The position numbers and the translations under genes were made by a program. Below, piece after piece: positions 33,409-43,803 of a stretch of 64,000 nt of DNA. The notes under the pieces were generated by a model. The model had not been told where the DNA came from and made no database searches. It saw nothing but the letters and a program-made list of their open reading frames with translations. The DNA comes from Tigriopus japonicus (lineage: Eukaryota; Arthropoda; Copepoda; Harpacticoida; Harpacticidae): the NCBI GenBank assembly GCA_010645155.1, contig CM021321.1, forward strand, positions 8,216,390 through 8,280,389. The letters run 5' to 3'. Position 1 is the first letter of the stretch, and each line of letters starts with the position of its first letter.

Positions 33409-36400
33409 TTAGAGGTAGAACAGCTTATCCGCCAAAGCGGGATTGGGTTCCTTCTTCAAGTGCTCTCCAGCCATGGCAGCTAATTTGTGAGCGTACTACA
33501 ACGATAAATAAACGGATAATTACCCCGAATCTATCCTATTGAGCAGGGTTGGTCTTTTCCCAATAGAGAAACAAGATTAATGGGATTTTTAAAACAATGT
33601 TTTGGAACACAAAATATAGTTTTCATATAGTATTCTTGTTATATACTCTCAAGTAAAGGCAGTGTCTTCCATATTATATCATTTTTTTATATTTCAATAT
33701 TGGCTGTAGGCCTAATTTTAATGTAAAGATTGGAATTATGAAGAGGGGCTTTAACCTTTCAGAAACTGAGAAATGAAGAATAATGTAAAACACATACCAA
33801 CTCATGCATTCATAGTACAATTTCCTCTTCAAAGAATGGCATTCTTCGAAATAAAACAACCTGAAAATTGTGGCCTTTCTTCTCCTTGTTTAAGGGTTTG
33901 TAGCAATTATTTTTGGTTACTTTACACAAGGAAGTTCTTGACTAAGGTCATGATTAAGTTCAAAATCATACCTGAACAAAGTGGAAACATTTGGAGAACT
34001 TATAGGCAAAAGGAAGTAACACCTGCAATTTCACAATTCCTGACAAAAAATATAGTTGCTCAAATCAGGGGCTTGCCCAAATCCAACTTGATATCAAAAT
34101 GTATTTGGACAACCTAACATACAAAGCAAAGTTTGTTAGCAACATTGCACGCTAGAAAAATGGTTGAGGGAGCAAGTGAACTATTTTAATAAGTAGCAAG
34201 CACACATTTCATTTAGTTTCAAGTTACAAAAGCCTTAACAGAAAATATTTTCAAATAACGTAGGAGAAAAGAGGAGAAAAACTTTTTTTGATTCAATTGG
34301 AAAAAAATCCCGTCCCATGAATCCTGATAATAGTCCCTTGACCAACCCTGCTTTTTAGCCTTTTTGATCTCACCTGACAAGCGGCAGGAACTCGCACAGT
34401 GCCCGGCCAGTTGTAGTACATGTGTGTTAGTTTGTACGCTAGTTTCTGAACGACGTCTGGAGGCATGGAGTCGTTCTGTTCTTCCTCGATTACGACATAA
34501 TGCGTGGGCGAAACGGTTCCTTGGCCGACTTTTTGGGACACCAGAAAAAAGTCATAGAAATTTCGTCGAGTGATAGTGTGATCCACCACGGTTCCCGGAG
34601 CAGGATTCTCAAATTTTCCAGTTTTGCCCACACCAAAAATCCGAGTATTGATCCGCTTTTGAACCACGACAAACACAAAATCCGGATTGTAGCCACGTTC
34701 ACATTGAGCGAAACACTCTTTAAGTTGTCGGACCTCATGCTTTTGAGTGAACTCCATTTGGCCATCACCCACACCATCTCGAAACACAATCACCTGATTA
34801 GGCCATTGATTGTTCTCTTGGTGATAGGCTTTTAATCCCGAGAGAAAAGATATCTTGAGAGCATCCACCAGCTCTTGATGGGGTCTCTGTGGATGAAATG
34901 AAGGAGTAAGGTCTGGTCGATACGTTTCAAAGCGATCAGTTGGTTCGCACCTGGAAACTCGTGGTCGAATGCCAACGAGAGAATCGCTGATTGATAGATG
35001 TGACAACTCCGGCGATGGATTGGTTCCTTTGTCCAGGGTCGTGATACACATCAATCCCCACGACCATGGCATTCTTGAAGGGTGTGTCACAAGCCCACAG
35101 CTCTCCACCTAGCTTACAATTGATCTGAAGAGCTACTTTTTGCACCACGGAAGATAATCGTTTCTCGTTGGAAATGGTCTTTTGAAGAACCACTTGACTG
35201 GCCACGGGCCTTTCAATATAGCAGAGCTTCTTCACAGCTGCATAACGGTCAGCTCGTTGCTGAGGGAAGATGCAAACCACAAGATTTGTCCCGGCATCGA
35301 TGGCATTCCGAATGGCGGTCAAATAGGTCTCTGTTCGATCATTGACCAATGGTTGAGGTCTCGGCATAGCCACGGAGATACCCATGCGTTTGCCCTGGAT
35401 TTGCATGGTTTCGGCAAACTTCTTAACCAAAGCAGCCGATGTTTTGGGGAACACAAGATCCCATTGGTCTACATTAATAGCAGTTAATACGGGTGTAGAA
35501 GTGGCCGATCGTGTCCAATCTGCAGTTGGCCCAACCATCTCTTTGGTTCGACCAAAATGAAGTCGCTCTGGCTCTAAAAGTCGTCCTTGAGGGTAGAAAA
35601 ACAAATAAATATACCTCAAAATAAAAGGTTCAACAAGCTTAATCAGCAATGACTAGGCAAAAAAATTGTGCTGCAAATCGAAGTTACAAAGAAAAAAGTT
35701 AATTTTGATTAGATAAAATTATTTCGTTGTGCAAAACATTTTTCTGCTCGTATTGTTGAAAAATTGGCCAAAGGTGCGTGGCAAAGTGCTCGCATAAGTT
35801 AAACGTTTTAGCACACGTTTAACCATTTTTCCATATTTAACTGCAATTGTCGTGCAGAAAAGTAACATTACCAAACTGAAATGGACTCAAATTCAGAGAA
35901 ATGGGTCTTTTAAACGAGTTTTCATTGTTGCCAAGTACTACTATGTGAGCAAGCTTATTTGAGGAACAACATCTCATTATCTATTCCACTCAAGACAAGA
36001 GTCGTAAAATTCTGTGCAAACTGCGACGAAATTTACCTTCAATCTTGGTAGTATGAGGAGATATTTCGAGTCCCCAGCTATCAAGAATAGCTTGAGCTTC
36101 CGGAGTGGATCGGATTTTTTGAACAAAGTCACTCAAGGTCTTTTGTCTCACACTTGGATCCACTCGTGTGTGCGTGGCCATCTCCCTCATCAAGTTGAAA
36201 TTACTTCGCATTCCCTCTGTTAGACCAGTTAGATTGCAGAGCTCTGGAATAAGGCTTATCATCTTGGTTACCTAAGAGATCCACGAGAGAAAGAGAGAAA
36301 CCCAGGTTTTTTAAATCAAATCCATTCCACACTTCAGGTCCGGAATTCCCAAAGTTACCTTGGCTTCTCCGTGAGCTTTGACTTTAGGAATATTCACGAG

Positions 36401-39400
36401 AAGAGGCTGATCTTTGTCTTTGATCTCAATTCCATACTGAAGTTTGTAATAGTCAAGGAACGAAACTTCCTCTCCTTTGGAATTGGTGAACGTTGATTTG
36501 GCGCTTGAGTTCCAATCGATGTCGTCGATGCGATAGGTTTTATTATTGTACCTAGAAAGTCAAAAAACTCGACACCTAATTAACGATACGACTGTCACCA
36601 AAAGATTGGATTATTACCGTGTGAGAACCGTGGTTCCAAGAAGGGCTTTCTCCACGTCAATCTTGGCATTGCCACCTTTCTGAACTATACCCTTGATGAC
36701 TTTGTAAGCCGTTTCCATCCGAAGAACTCGATGACTGATGTCAATTTGCAGCTTCAGACCTCCTTCATATTCGTCAATTGCCGTTTCAAAACCAGGCCAG
36801 ACCTCCAAGCTACGAAAAGAATGAACAAACATAGCCTTTAGTTCAGTATGCATGCTAAACTAAAGGCTGAGATACTTACTCATATTGAGTAAATGGTTTT
36901 GCCAGGGAAGGAATGTAAAAGTTCCGGTTGATTTGACACATCTTCAACGATTCCATGATTCTCCGCATGAGAACATTGTAAAGGAAAATACAGTCCCGGT
37001 GACCCAAGCTCATCTTGCCTTTGAAACTGATCGTCATTTTCACTTCTAGACCAGAAGCGGTGGTGACATTCAACACAGTAACCTGGGTAACAAATAAAAA
37101 TTAGAAATACCAATTGTTACGAAGTGATGAGTACAGCGTGTGTTATCTCAATATAATAAGAACGGAAGTGAACATGGATTTATTTCTTGGGGTTGATTAC
37201 CAGAGTTTCTGAAGACCAGAATGATACTATTGATGATGTGTGTGGAAGTGAACAAACAGAGGAGGGCATGAGCAGTAGTTATGGAATAAAGGCGGGAAGG
37301 ACATTGGATTTGAAATATCTACAACACCGCGGCCGAAATTTTTCAATGAAATATATAAATACAATCTAAGAGAACTCCATTCAAAAATACATAATATCAC
37401 TTGACGTAAGAATAACTGGATATAAAAATCATGTTAGTGCTGTCCTATAATTTTCCCATATCCAGGTTTGATTGTTTAGCCTACACATTCTTTCGACACT
37501 TTTTTACCCGAAAATATGCCAAGTCCTTGGTTTTTTACATGAATTGTTCCAAGGTTTGAAGTAAGGTGGAATGTTATTATATTTTTCCCGTCGTTTGGTG
37601 ACCAATTATGCTTACATTTTGATGTGAACGTGAAACAAAGGAAAAATACAGAATACCATAGTGTTATACTTTGTTTTTATAGTTGCCTTAAAACTACATT
37701 TTCCCTTTTTTGCCTGACAAAGAAAAATCTCTTTTGGAACATGTATGTGACTACCAGAACAATTATGGAATCTTGGGGGTTGAATTTGTGACATGGTCTG
37801 AGCTTGCGACTTAAACAAAATACACTGAATTTAGCTTGCTTAGAACACTTGGTTAATTGCTCAGCAATACTTTTGAATAATATATCCTGGTTAACACTTC
37901 TTCCAAAATGCATAAAATGTCTAGTAAAAACTCTGAAATTTTGATAATACGGTGTAGGTTGAATATTTGTTTCTTCGCTAATGTGATAAATCAAATAATC
38001 CCTACACTTTGTACTGCATTTCTTCAGAACACTTACGTCCACTCTGCTTTTTCAAAAACCATTTATCTTACCTCGTCGGGTAGTTCTGTGGGCAGAAATA
38101 ATTTGACTCCATCAAATGTTTTGACTCGTCCCACGGCGTCCAAAGCTCGCCTTCTCTCGTACATTGAATCCAGTTGAGGCGAGAATGCCACGTGATATTC
38201 GAATACACCCTTTCCAGGGGGAAATCGAAGGCTCACATAGTTGGCTCCGCAAGGAACGGGACGACCTTGAGTTCCACGACGTACAATTGGTTTTTGAACT
38301 ACTTCTAAATCTTCAAGCTTCTTAGTCACTGATTCAATAGGTTTCTGAATGCTTTTGGGTATCTCTGGGGCAGGTGAAACCACATCGGGGATTCTGAAAG
38401 GGATATCATCTGAATTATTCGTTCTTCGATGAAACTATAACCTTAGTAGAAACTTTGAAAAATCATCATTGACATTTCTATTTAAAATGTACACATCTTC
38501 AAGACTGGATAAAATTGGGCAATATCATTCAAAACGGACTTGAATCTTGAAAGTTGTCCCCTTCTTTGGTCTGGTTTTAGCCCATTATCAGTCTTTGAAC
38601 AACTATCAGGAGATTTCAAGTTTATGCGCTTTTCAATTTCTCTCAGCGATGAAGGCAATGAAATATATTCGGCGTAAACGGAACTTCGGTTACCGAATTG
38701 AGTGAAAAGTTCGTTCCTTCCCAAAACATTCACTTATTGCATTGCTTTAAGTGCCATGAATTGATGGGCAAAAAGTTAAATTCTGTAAACGTTACTCACC
38801 GGACCCCATGCAAAACAGCTGTGTTTTAACCAAACTTAAACCTAACCTAACCCTACTTAAACCTAACCTAACCTAACTCAAACCTAACCTACTTTAAACC
38901 TAATTTAACCTTAATTAAAACCTTACTTAACCTAATTCAAACCTGAGAGGTGTGACGTCACTTCTCATGGAGTCCGGTGATTAATGATTAAAGTTAATTT
39001 CATGGAGCATACACAATCAATTCGAGTTATAATCTTACAAGTATGAAACAAAATAAATTCATAATTTGACTAAACACTAATAAAAATGCTAAGGTACTTC
39101 AAAAAAACCATTAATTGGGAGTTCTTTTTGACTTCCCGCCTGAAATTTAAAAACAAACAAAAAAAAGAGATCTAGTTTTGTAAAGGAATCGCTAGGATTA
39201 GCACATGGGTTTTGTAAAGAAAGCGATAACAAAGTTCATTCATCTAGGTTTTAATTGAATTTGTTACCGGTCTACAATGCATCTACTCTTTTCATGACTC
39301 ATTAGATGGAAAGAAAGGACTTTATCCTTGCAATGTTCAACTATGAATTCAAATATAGCCCATTGGTTTCTTTCTCCCTCGCTTCAAAATCATACTGTGT

Positions 39401-39776
39401 TTTACTCGCAAACTGCTCACTCTTGAATAGTCGGGCTTCTGGACGATTTTTGAGCGGCCAACTTGGCCAAAAGGGCGGCTCGACCTCGGCCCTGACTCAA
39501 AGAGGCCGTTCCATCCGATCCCGGAGTCTTATCCGACATGTATCCAGACTCGGGGGCACCCACGGTGGGCGTGGAAGGCCCCGAAGTGGTGGTTGGGGTG
39601 GAGCTCGACAGCCCCGAGGTTGGCCGCGAAGGCAAACTTTCAGGAGGCGGGCTAGAGGCCACAGTGGGCGAAGGGCTGGCTGGAGAAGCGGATTCAGGGG
39701 GATTCTCTTCGGTGAGACCTTGTTTTCGGCTGCGAATCTTAGCCAACATGGCCGCACCACGCCCACGACCCGCCAT
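33409..39776 (-). CDS. piwi: Piwi-clade Argonaute protein, complete nine-exon gene
   Basis: Binds piRNAs and silences transposons, mainly in the germ line. Exons: 39421-39776, 38072-38393, 36880-37082, 36618-36809, 36359-36551, 36037-36271, 34951-35585, 34374-34886, 33409-33495. All donors are GT and acceptors AG, every junction keeps phase, and the sum is 2736 nt = 911 residues. The N-terminus is [16 protein letters not shown] with a second [14 protein letters not shown] near 100, the Arg-Gly sites that Tudor proteins bind when methylated. Exons 3-5 hold the linker and PAZ region ([13 protein letters not shown]), exon 6 ELCNLTGL, exons 7-9 MID-PIWI. The slicer residues are present: D in GIDVYHD (about 679), D in [11 protein letters not shown] (about 749), H in VSPTHYVV (about 841), so it should cut RNA. 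The last exon supplies only 28 residues, ending DKLFYL as in other Piwi proteins. Confidence 0.93.
38796..38980. repeat. Degenerate telomere-like (TTAGG/CCTAA) array between short inverted repeats
   Basis: About 38829-38945 is a run of CCTAA units with interspersed one- to three-base changes (AACCTAACCTAACC, CTTAAACCTAACC). TTAGG is the ancestral arthropod telomere repeat. The array is bracketed by inverted ends TCACCGGACCCCATG (38796) and CATGGAGTCCGGTGA (to 38980). It lies in intron 1 of Piwi. Confidence 0.65.
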
Positions 39777-41208
39777 GGCGATGGATTATGGTGGAACGAA
39801 GGGCGTAAAAAGACTAGAAATTGGATTTTCTTGCGATGGGATGGCACTCTTAACAGAAAATGAGGGACTAACTTGAGTTTGAAGAGAATGCCAGTGTGAC
39901 CAAAATGTGTTGGCAGCATGGTGACTGATGCCTCGCAAAGAGTGCTAAATACAATGACGCAACCCAGTACTTGCTCATATTAGAGGGCTAAATGGCTAGC
40001 CCGCTAGCTCATATGCTCATATCAATGAAAATTATTCGGCTATTATGTATCATGACACGCAAGGATAATGGAAAATGACGTTTTGAAATATTGAAGCATT
40101 TATGACATCTTTGAAGCATCTTTCCGTTTTTAAGTAAATTATTAGTACTGATAAGTCTTGTTATTTTTTTGGAGCATTTTGAAGGAACAATCATTTGATT
40201 GGGTATGCACCATTGAATTGAATTCCTTCATCAGATACGAAATTAAATGGTTAAAACGTTATCAAGAGCATAGGGACTTGTTGTATTACCAAGGAATAAT
40301 GACTAATTCTTTTATCATTAGAATAAAGCGTGTCAAGACTAGAGGGCTCTAGACAAGCATTTAAAAAATATTTATGGCTATTCTCATTAGCCGCGCTTTT
40401 TTTAAAACACACAGCTGTATTGTAACGCCGAGTTAGGTCTGCCATTTCAGATTTTTTTTCTGAAATGTCCTTCCAGTTGGCCGTTTTCTACAGCGTTTGT
40501 AATTCTTTCAAGAGTTAGATAACTGATGGGAATAAGATAAAGCGACCCTCTCTTATATCTAAGATCACATTTTGTCCTTCCTTTCGCTATGCTTATTCTT
40601 TTTTCCAGCTAAAAATATTATAGCCTCTGATCTCATCTCTAACCTCGCTGTTGTTATCTGTCCTGTCAGCTACAGTGATGTTATGCTAGATTTTGAGAGA
40701 ACTCCTGTAATTTTGAAAGTTGGGTGTAGACAAGGAACCTTGCTCTCGTTAAAGAAATTTAAGTTTTAGATAATGGTTCTCAAAAATCATGACATGAACG
40801 AAACAAAATATTCCTGAAATACAATATACACACATACATACATACAAAAGCGTAGACAAGGTTCACAGCCAACTTGCACTGTTCATGCTCCAATATCTCA
40901 TTTGATGTAACAAAAGCATAATTACACTGATGGCTTTGTTCAACATCAAATATGATGCGCAGTGCTGACTGGCCTTGACAGAGCAATAGGTCTACATTTT
41001 TGCCCATAGCGAGGGAAAACAAGCAATCTGTTCACAAGTCCAATTTCCTTTTTCCCCCCCGAGCCTTTGGCATATTTTTGGCAACATAGGACAAGACTCT
41101 CTGGCAACGTTGATCAGCTAGTGTCTTGCTTCTTCTTTGTACTTCTTTGTAGTGTACTACTGTTGATTGGAGTGGCGTCATTTCTGAACCATTGTCGTTG
41201 TCTTCAAG
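39777..41208. other. Divergent intergenic region between piwi (-) and VAMP7 (+)
   Basis: Holds the upstream regions of both divergently transcribed genes. AT-rich, with a short TACA run (about 40828-40848). No TATA-type promoter or other gene was recognised. Confidence 0.3.
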
Positions 41209-41883
41209 ATGTCCGTCTTATTTTGTGCCGTGTCCCATGGTTCATCCATCTTAGCTCGACACGCCGTGTGTCTGGGCAATTTCTCCGAGGTCACCGACAA
41301 GGCCATGGCCAAGATTCAGGCCCAATCCGCCCAAAAACAAACTTTTCAGGATGGCTCCTACTGTTATCATTACATAAAAACGCCCCATTTCACGTATTTC
41401 TGCATTTCTGAGCCGGATTGCAACCGCGTCCGGGTGTTCCAGTTCCTCAATCTGGTACAAGAAAAATTTGAAAACACCTATGGAGACACGCCCACCACGC
41501 CTCATCCCATTCCTTTTGCCATGAACGGAGAATTTTCACCAGTTTTGGCCAGAGAAATGAAAGCTCTAAATGATCAAATCACCGACAATTCCGAGGACAA
41601 ATTGAGTCGGGCTCAATCCGAGATTCAGAGCGTTAAGGATATTCTCGTCTCCAATATCGATTTGGTGGCTGAACGAGGCGAACGCATGGAGGTTTTGATT
41701 GATAAGACCGAGAATTTGAGGTCGGAGTCGATCAGTTTCCGACAGAGATCCCGCACTCTTCAACGGAAAATGTGGTGGGAAAGCCTGAAGATGAAGATTG
41801 CTTTGGGCGTGGCCGTGGTCCTCATATTGTATCTGATCTTGGCTGCCTCTTGCGATGGACCTCTCTTGCCCAAATGCGTCTGA
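41209..41883 (+). CDS. Vamp7: VAMP7, longin-type R-SNARE
   Basis: Vesicle SNARE for fusion with late endosomes, lysosomes and the plasma membrane. Single exon of 224 residues, close to the family's usual 220. An N-terminal longin domain of about 120 residues (MSVLFCAVSHGSSILARHA, PHFTYFCISEPD, FQFLNLVQEKFENTYG) is followed by a SNARE motif containing NIDLVAERGERMEVLIDKTENL with the zero-layer Arg. A C-terminal anchor (KIALGVAVVLILYLILAAS) and a short Cys-containing tail follow. The ATG directly follows a gttgtcttcaag segment that could be an acceptor. MIC13 starts 133 bp downstream on the same strand, and no AATAAA is seen between them. Confidence 0.95.
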   Translation: MSVLFCAVSHGSSILARHAVCLGNFSEVTDKAMAKIQAQSAQKQTFQDGSYCYHYIKTPHFTYFCISEPDCNRVRVFQFLNLVQEKFENTYGDTPTTPHPIPFAMNGEFSPVLAREMKALNDQITDNSEDKLSRAQSEIQSVKDILVSNIDLVAERGERMEVLIDKTENLRSESISFRQRSRTLQRKMWWESLKMKIALGVAVVLILYLILAASCDGPLLPKCV

Positions 41884-42006
41884 AACTGTCATATAAGAAA
41901 CGTTCCTCTTTTTTTTTTGCTTTTGAAATATACACCTTCAAGTATTTTTTACCGCCAAAGCCATGTTAGATCTGTTTGACTAATTGCTTTTCGGGTGCTC
42001 TTTCCA

Positions 42007-42016
42007 GACTAGGATC
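42007..42016 (+). promoter_or_regulatory. Splice acceptor just before the MIC13 ATG
   Basis: The polypyrimidine run ending gctctttccag leaves only about 10 bases before the ATG at 42017. The gap to the VAMP7 stop is 133 bp with no visible upstream exon, so the acceptor may receive a spliced leader or an exon from further upstream. Confidence 0.45.
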
Positions 42017-42424
42017 ATGGGCTTTTTGAGCAGTCTGACCAAGGCCACGGTCAAATTGGGCGCTTGTGGCGCGGCTGTGTACTATGCACATACGGAGAAC
42101 TTTTTGGGCGATGCCAATCAAACCATAATGGCCTTTGAGCAAACTAAGCTCAAGGCCCAAACCCAGAACTATGTGGATTTGAGTCCGGTGAAAGAAGCCA
42201 AGGACAATGTCCTGGAGATGATCCCCAAAACGGATATTGATATCCAGGCGCAAAAGCAGAACTTCAAGCAAGGCTGGAATAATGGGGTTCATTACGTGTT
42301 CAGTGGAGCCTTAGAATTGCCCGGTTATTTAGGCCAACAGGGCCAGGAACTTGTCAAAATGGCTTCCAAAGCTGCTGAAGGGACAAGTGAGAAGGCTGAA
42401 AAGGCTGAAAACTCGAAACAATGA
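42017..42424 (+). CDS. MIC13: MICOS complex subunit MIC13 (QIL1)
   Basis: Small inner-mitochondrial-membrane protein that links the MIC60 and MIC10 parts of the MICOS complex at crista junctions. 135 residues, near the family size of about 120. Start MGFLSSLTKATVKLGACGAA leads into one hydrophobic segment (VKLGACGAAVYYAHT) as in QIL1. A conserved SWN/GWNNGV-like motif (FKQGWNNGVHYVFSGALEL) lies in the C-terminal half, followed by a charged EKAEKAE tail. An in-frame upstream start at 41984 is possible, but the ATG at 42017 follows the acceptor and matches the family N-terminus. Confidence 0.85.
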   Translation: MGFLSSLTKATVKLGACGAAVYYAHTENFLGDANQTIMAFEQTKLKAQTQNYVDLSPVKEAKDNVLEMIPKTDIDIQAQKQNFKQGWNNGVHYVFSGALELPGYLGQQGQELVKMASKAAEGTSEKAEKAENSKQ

Positions 42425-42460
42425 TGAGATGTGAAGGAAGAGGCGGCTTTAGTCGTATTA

Positions 42461-42466
42461 AATAAA
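42461..42466 (+). terminator. Polyadenylation signal after MIC13
   Basis: AATAAA 37 bases after the MIC13 stop, the first such signal after both VAMP7 and MIC13. Confidence 0.6.
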
Positions 42467-43314
42467 GAATGGAAATCACTATATCTACACACAGTCCTGT
42501 TATTGTACTCGAACAATGGAATTGATCAGAAAAAGTTTGAAGAAATAGCCGAGAGGAGAATTGAGAATAAATTGAGAGGACTTAAATCAAGATGTTCTCA
42601 AGGAAGTTTACCATCCCCCCATGTTTACAACTTTTTATCATTTTAGAAGTCGGTATGGCAAATTTTATAATAGAAGTGTTTGGGCATTTTTCAATGAGTT
42701 TCTCTGTATCTTTGTCGTGGTTAAAATAGATTCGAGTCAAGCCAAACATATAATTTAATTTCCATTGCATCACAGAGCTCAAAAAATGATAGAACGGTAT
42801 TGCAAACATTTAGGATGTTCTCAATATTACATTTTAACAGCGAAGTCTGACTTTTTTCACTGAATCTCGAACAAAACAGATTTGCTCGAAAGATGAGCTT
42901 ATGAAAGACATAATATACGTACTTAAATGTAGAATCGTTCCACGTTCTACCTAACCCAACACATGAACTATCCTTATGTTTGGATAACGCTTCATTTTCT
43001 ACAATTTCACGTTTAAATAATATTATATTGACTCTTTTCAATTATCTGAAACATACCTGGAAAAGACCGAAAATAAGCCACGTCAATATTGATTTGAATA
43101 TTAATGCTAAATCAACGAATCGTACTACTACATCGGCTCTACAGCCACATGAGAATAAAGTGAAAGCATGTACGACGTAGTTTCATTGGTTCACAACCAA
43201 TCAAAACTACCTGGTTCTTATCATTTTCACCACACCATGCGACATCTCAGAGGTCGATCAATGATTTATTAGAGTTTTAAAAGATCTCCCAAATTAATAC
43301 TGCACTTGGAGCTT
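42467..43314. other. Convergent 3' intergenic region
   Basis: Between MIC13 (+) and the redoxin gene (-). AT-rich, nothing else recognised. Confidence 0.3.
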
Positions 43315-43803
43315 TTAGGCCTTCCATTCCTTGACGGCATTGGGTCCCTTGCTCTGGACCTGATTACGGCCCTCTTTGGTGATAAGGGTTCCATCCTTCT
43401 TCAAAACGATCAAGGACGGAATTCCAGAGATCTCAAACTTCTCCTTAAGCTCTTTGACCGAATCATCACCATGCTTCAAAGCGAACCAATCACCATGCGA
43501 TTCCTTCATGTACGAGATCATATCATCGTGAGATTTGTCCGAAGACACAAAAATGATCTCCACTCCAAAATCATTGGCTTCCTGCATCATAAAAAAAGAG
43601 TTGGTTTAACCAAATCTGAGGTCTTCTTGTCTTGAAGATCTTACCGCATAGAAATCCTTGAGGATGGGAGTGAATTGCCTACAAGGAGGACACCAATGAG
43701 CGGAGAAGTAAAAGCATACAATCTCCTTGTCAGCCAAGGCTTGTTCCACAGTCGAAGTGGAGCCATCGGCCTTAATTAATTCCTTTCCAGAGATCTTGTC
43801 CAT
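43315..43803 (-). CDS. Tryparedoxin / nucleoredoxin-like thioredoxin-fold protein
   Basis: Cytosolic-type disulfide reductase. Exons 43645-43803 and 43315-43581 join in phase at TAT GCG|GAA GCC to give 141 residues. The thioredoxin fold has the active site AHWCPPCRQFTP at about residues 36-47; WCPPC is the tryparedoxin and nucleoredoxin signature. A FVSSDKSHDDMISYM segment is typical of the same group, and the cis-proline is in SGIPSLIVLKKDG. A signal peptide is absent. Among animals the closest named members are the nucleoredoxin-like (NXNL) proteins, which share this size; I cannot decide which paralogue. Upstream, an acceptor-like cttacag stretch lies shortly before the ATG at 43803. Confidence 0.88.

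Noticed and set aside
38482..38733. 83-codon open frame on the minus strand in piwi intron 1, at first taken as a piwi exon
   Set aside because: Exon 1 (ending in GA) joins exon 2 (starting A-ATC) in phase without it, and the frame has no matching donor before its stop.
38796..38980. True chromosome end
   Set aside because: The array is short, degenerate and embedded between piwi exons, so it is interstitial.
39306..39863. 185-codon open frame on the plus strand, Gly/Arg-rich
   Set aside because: Antisense shadow of the GC-rich Arg-Gly first exon of piwi.
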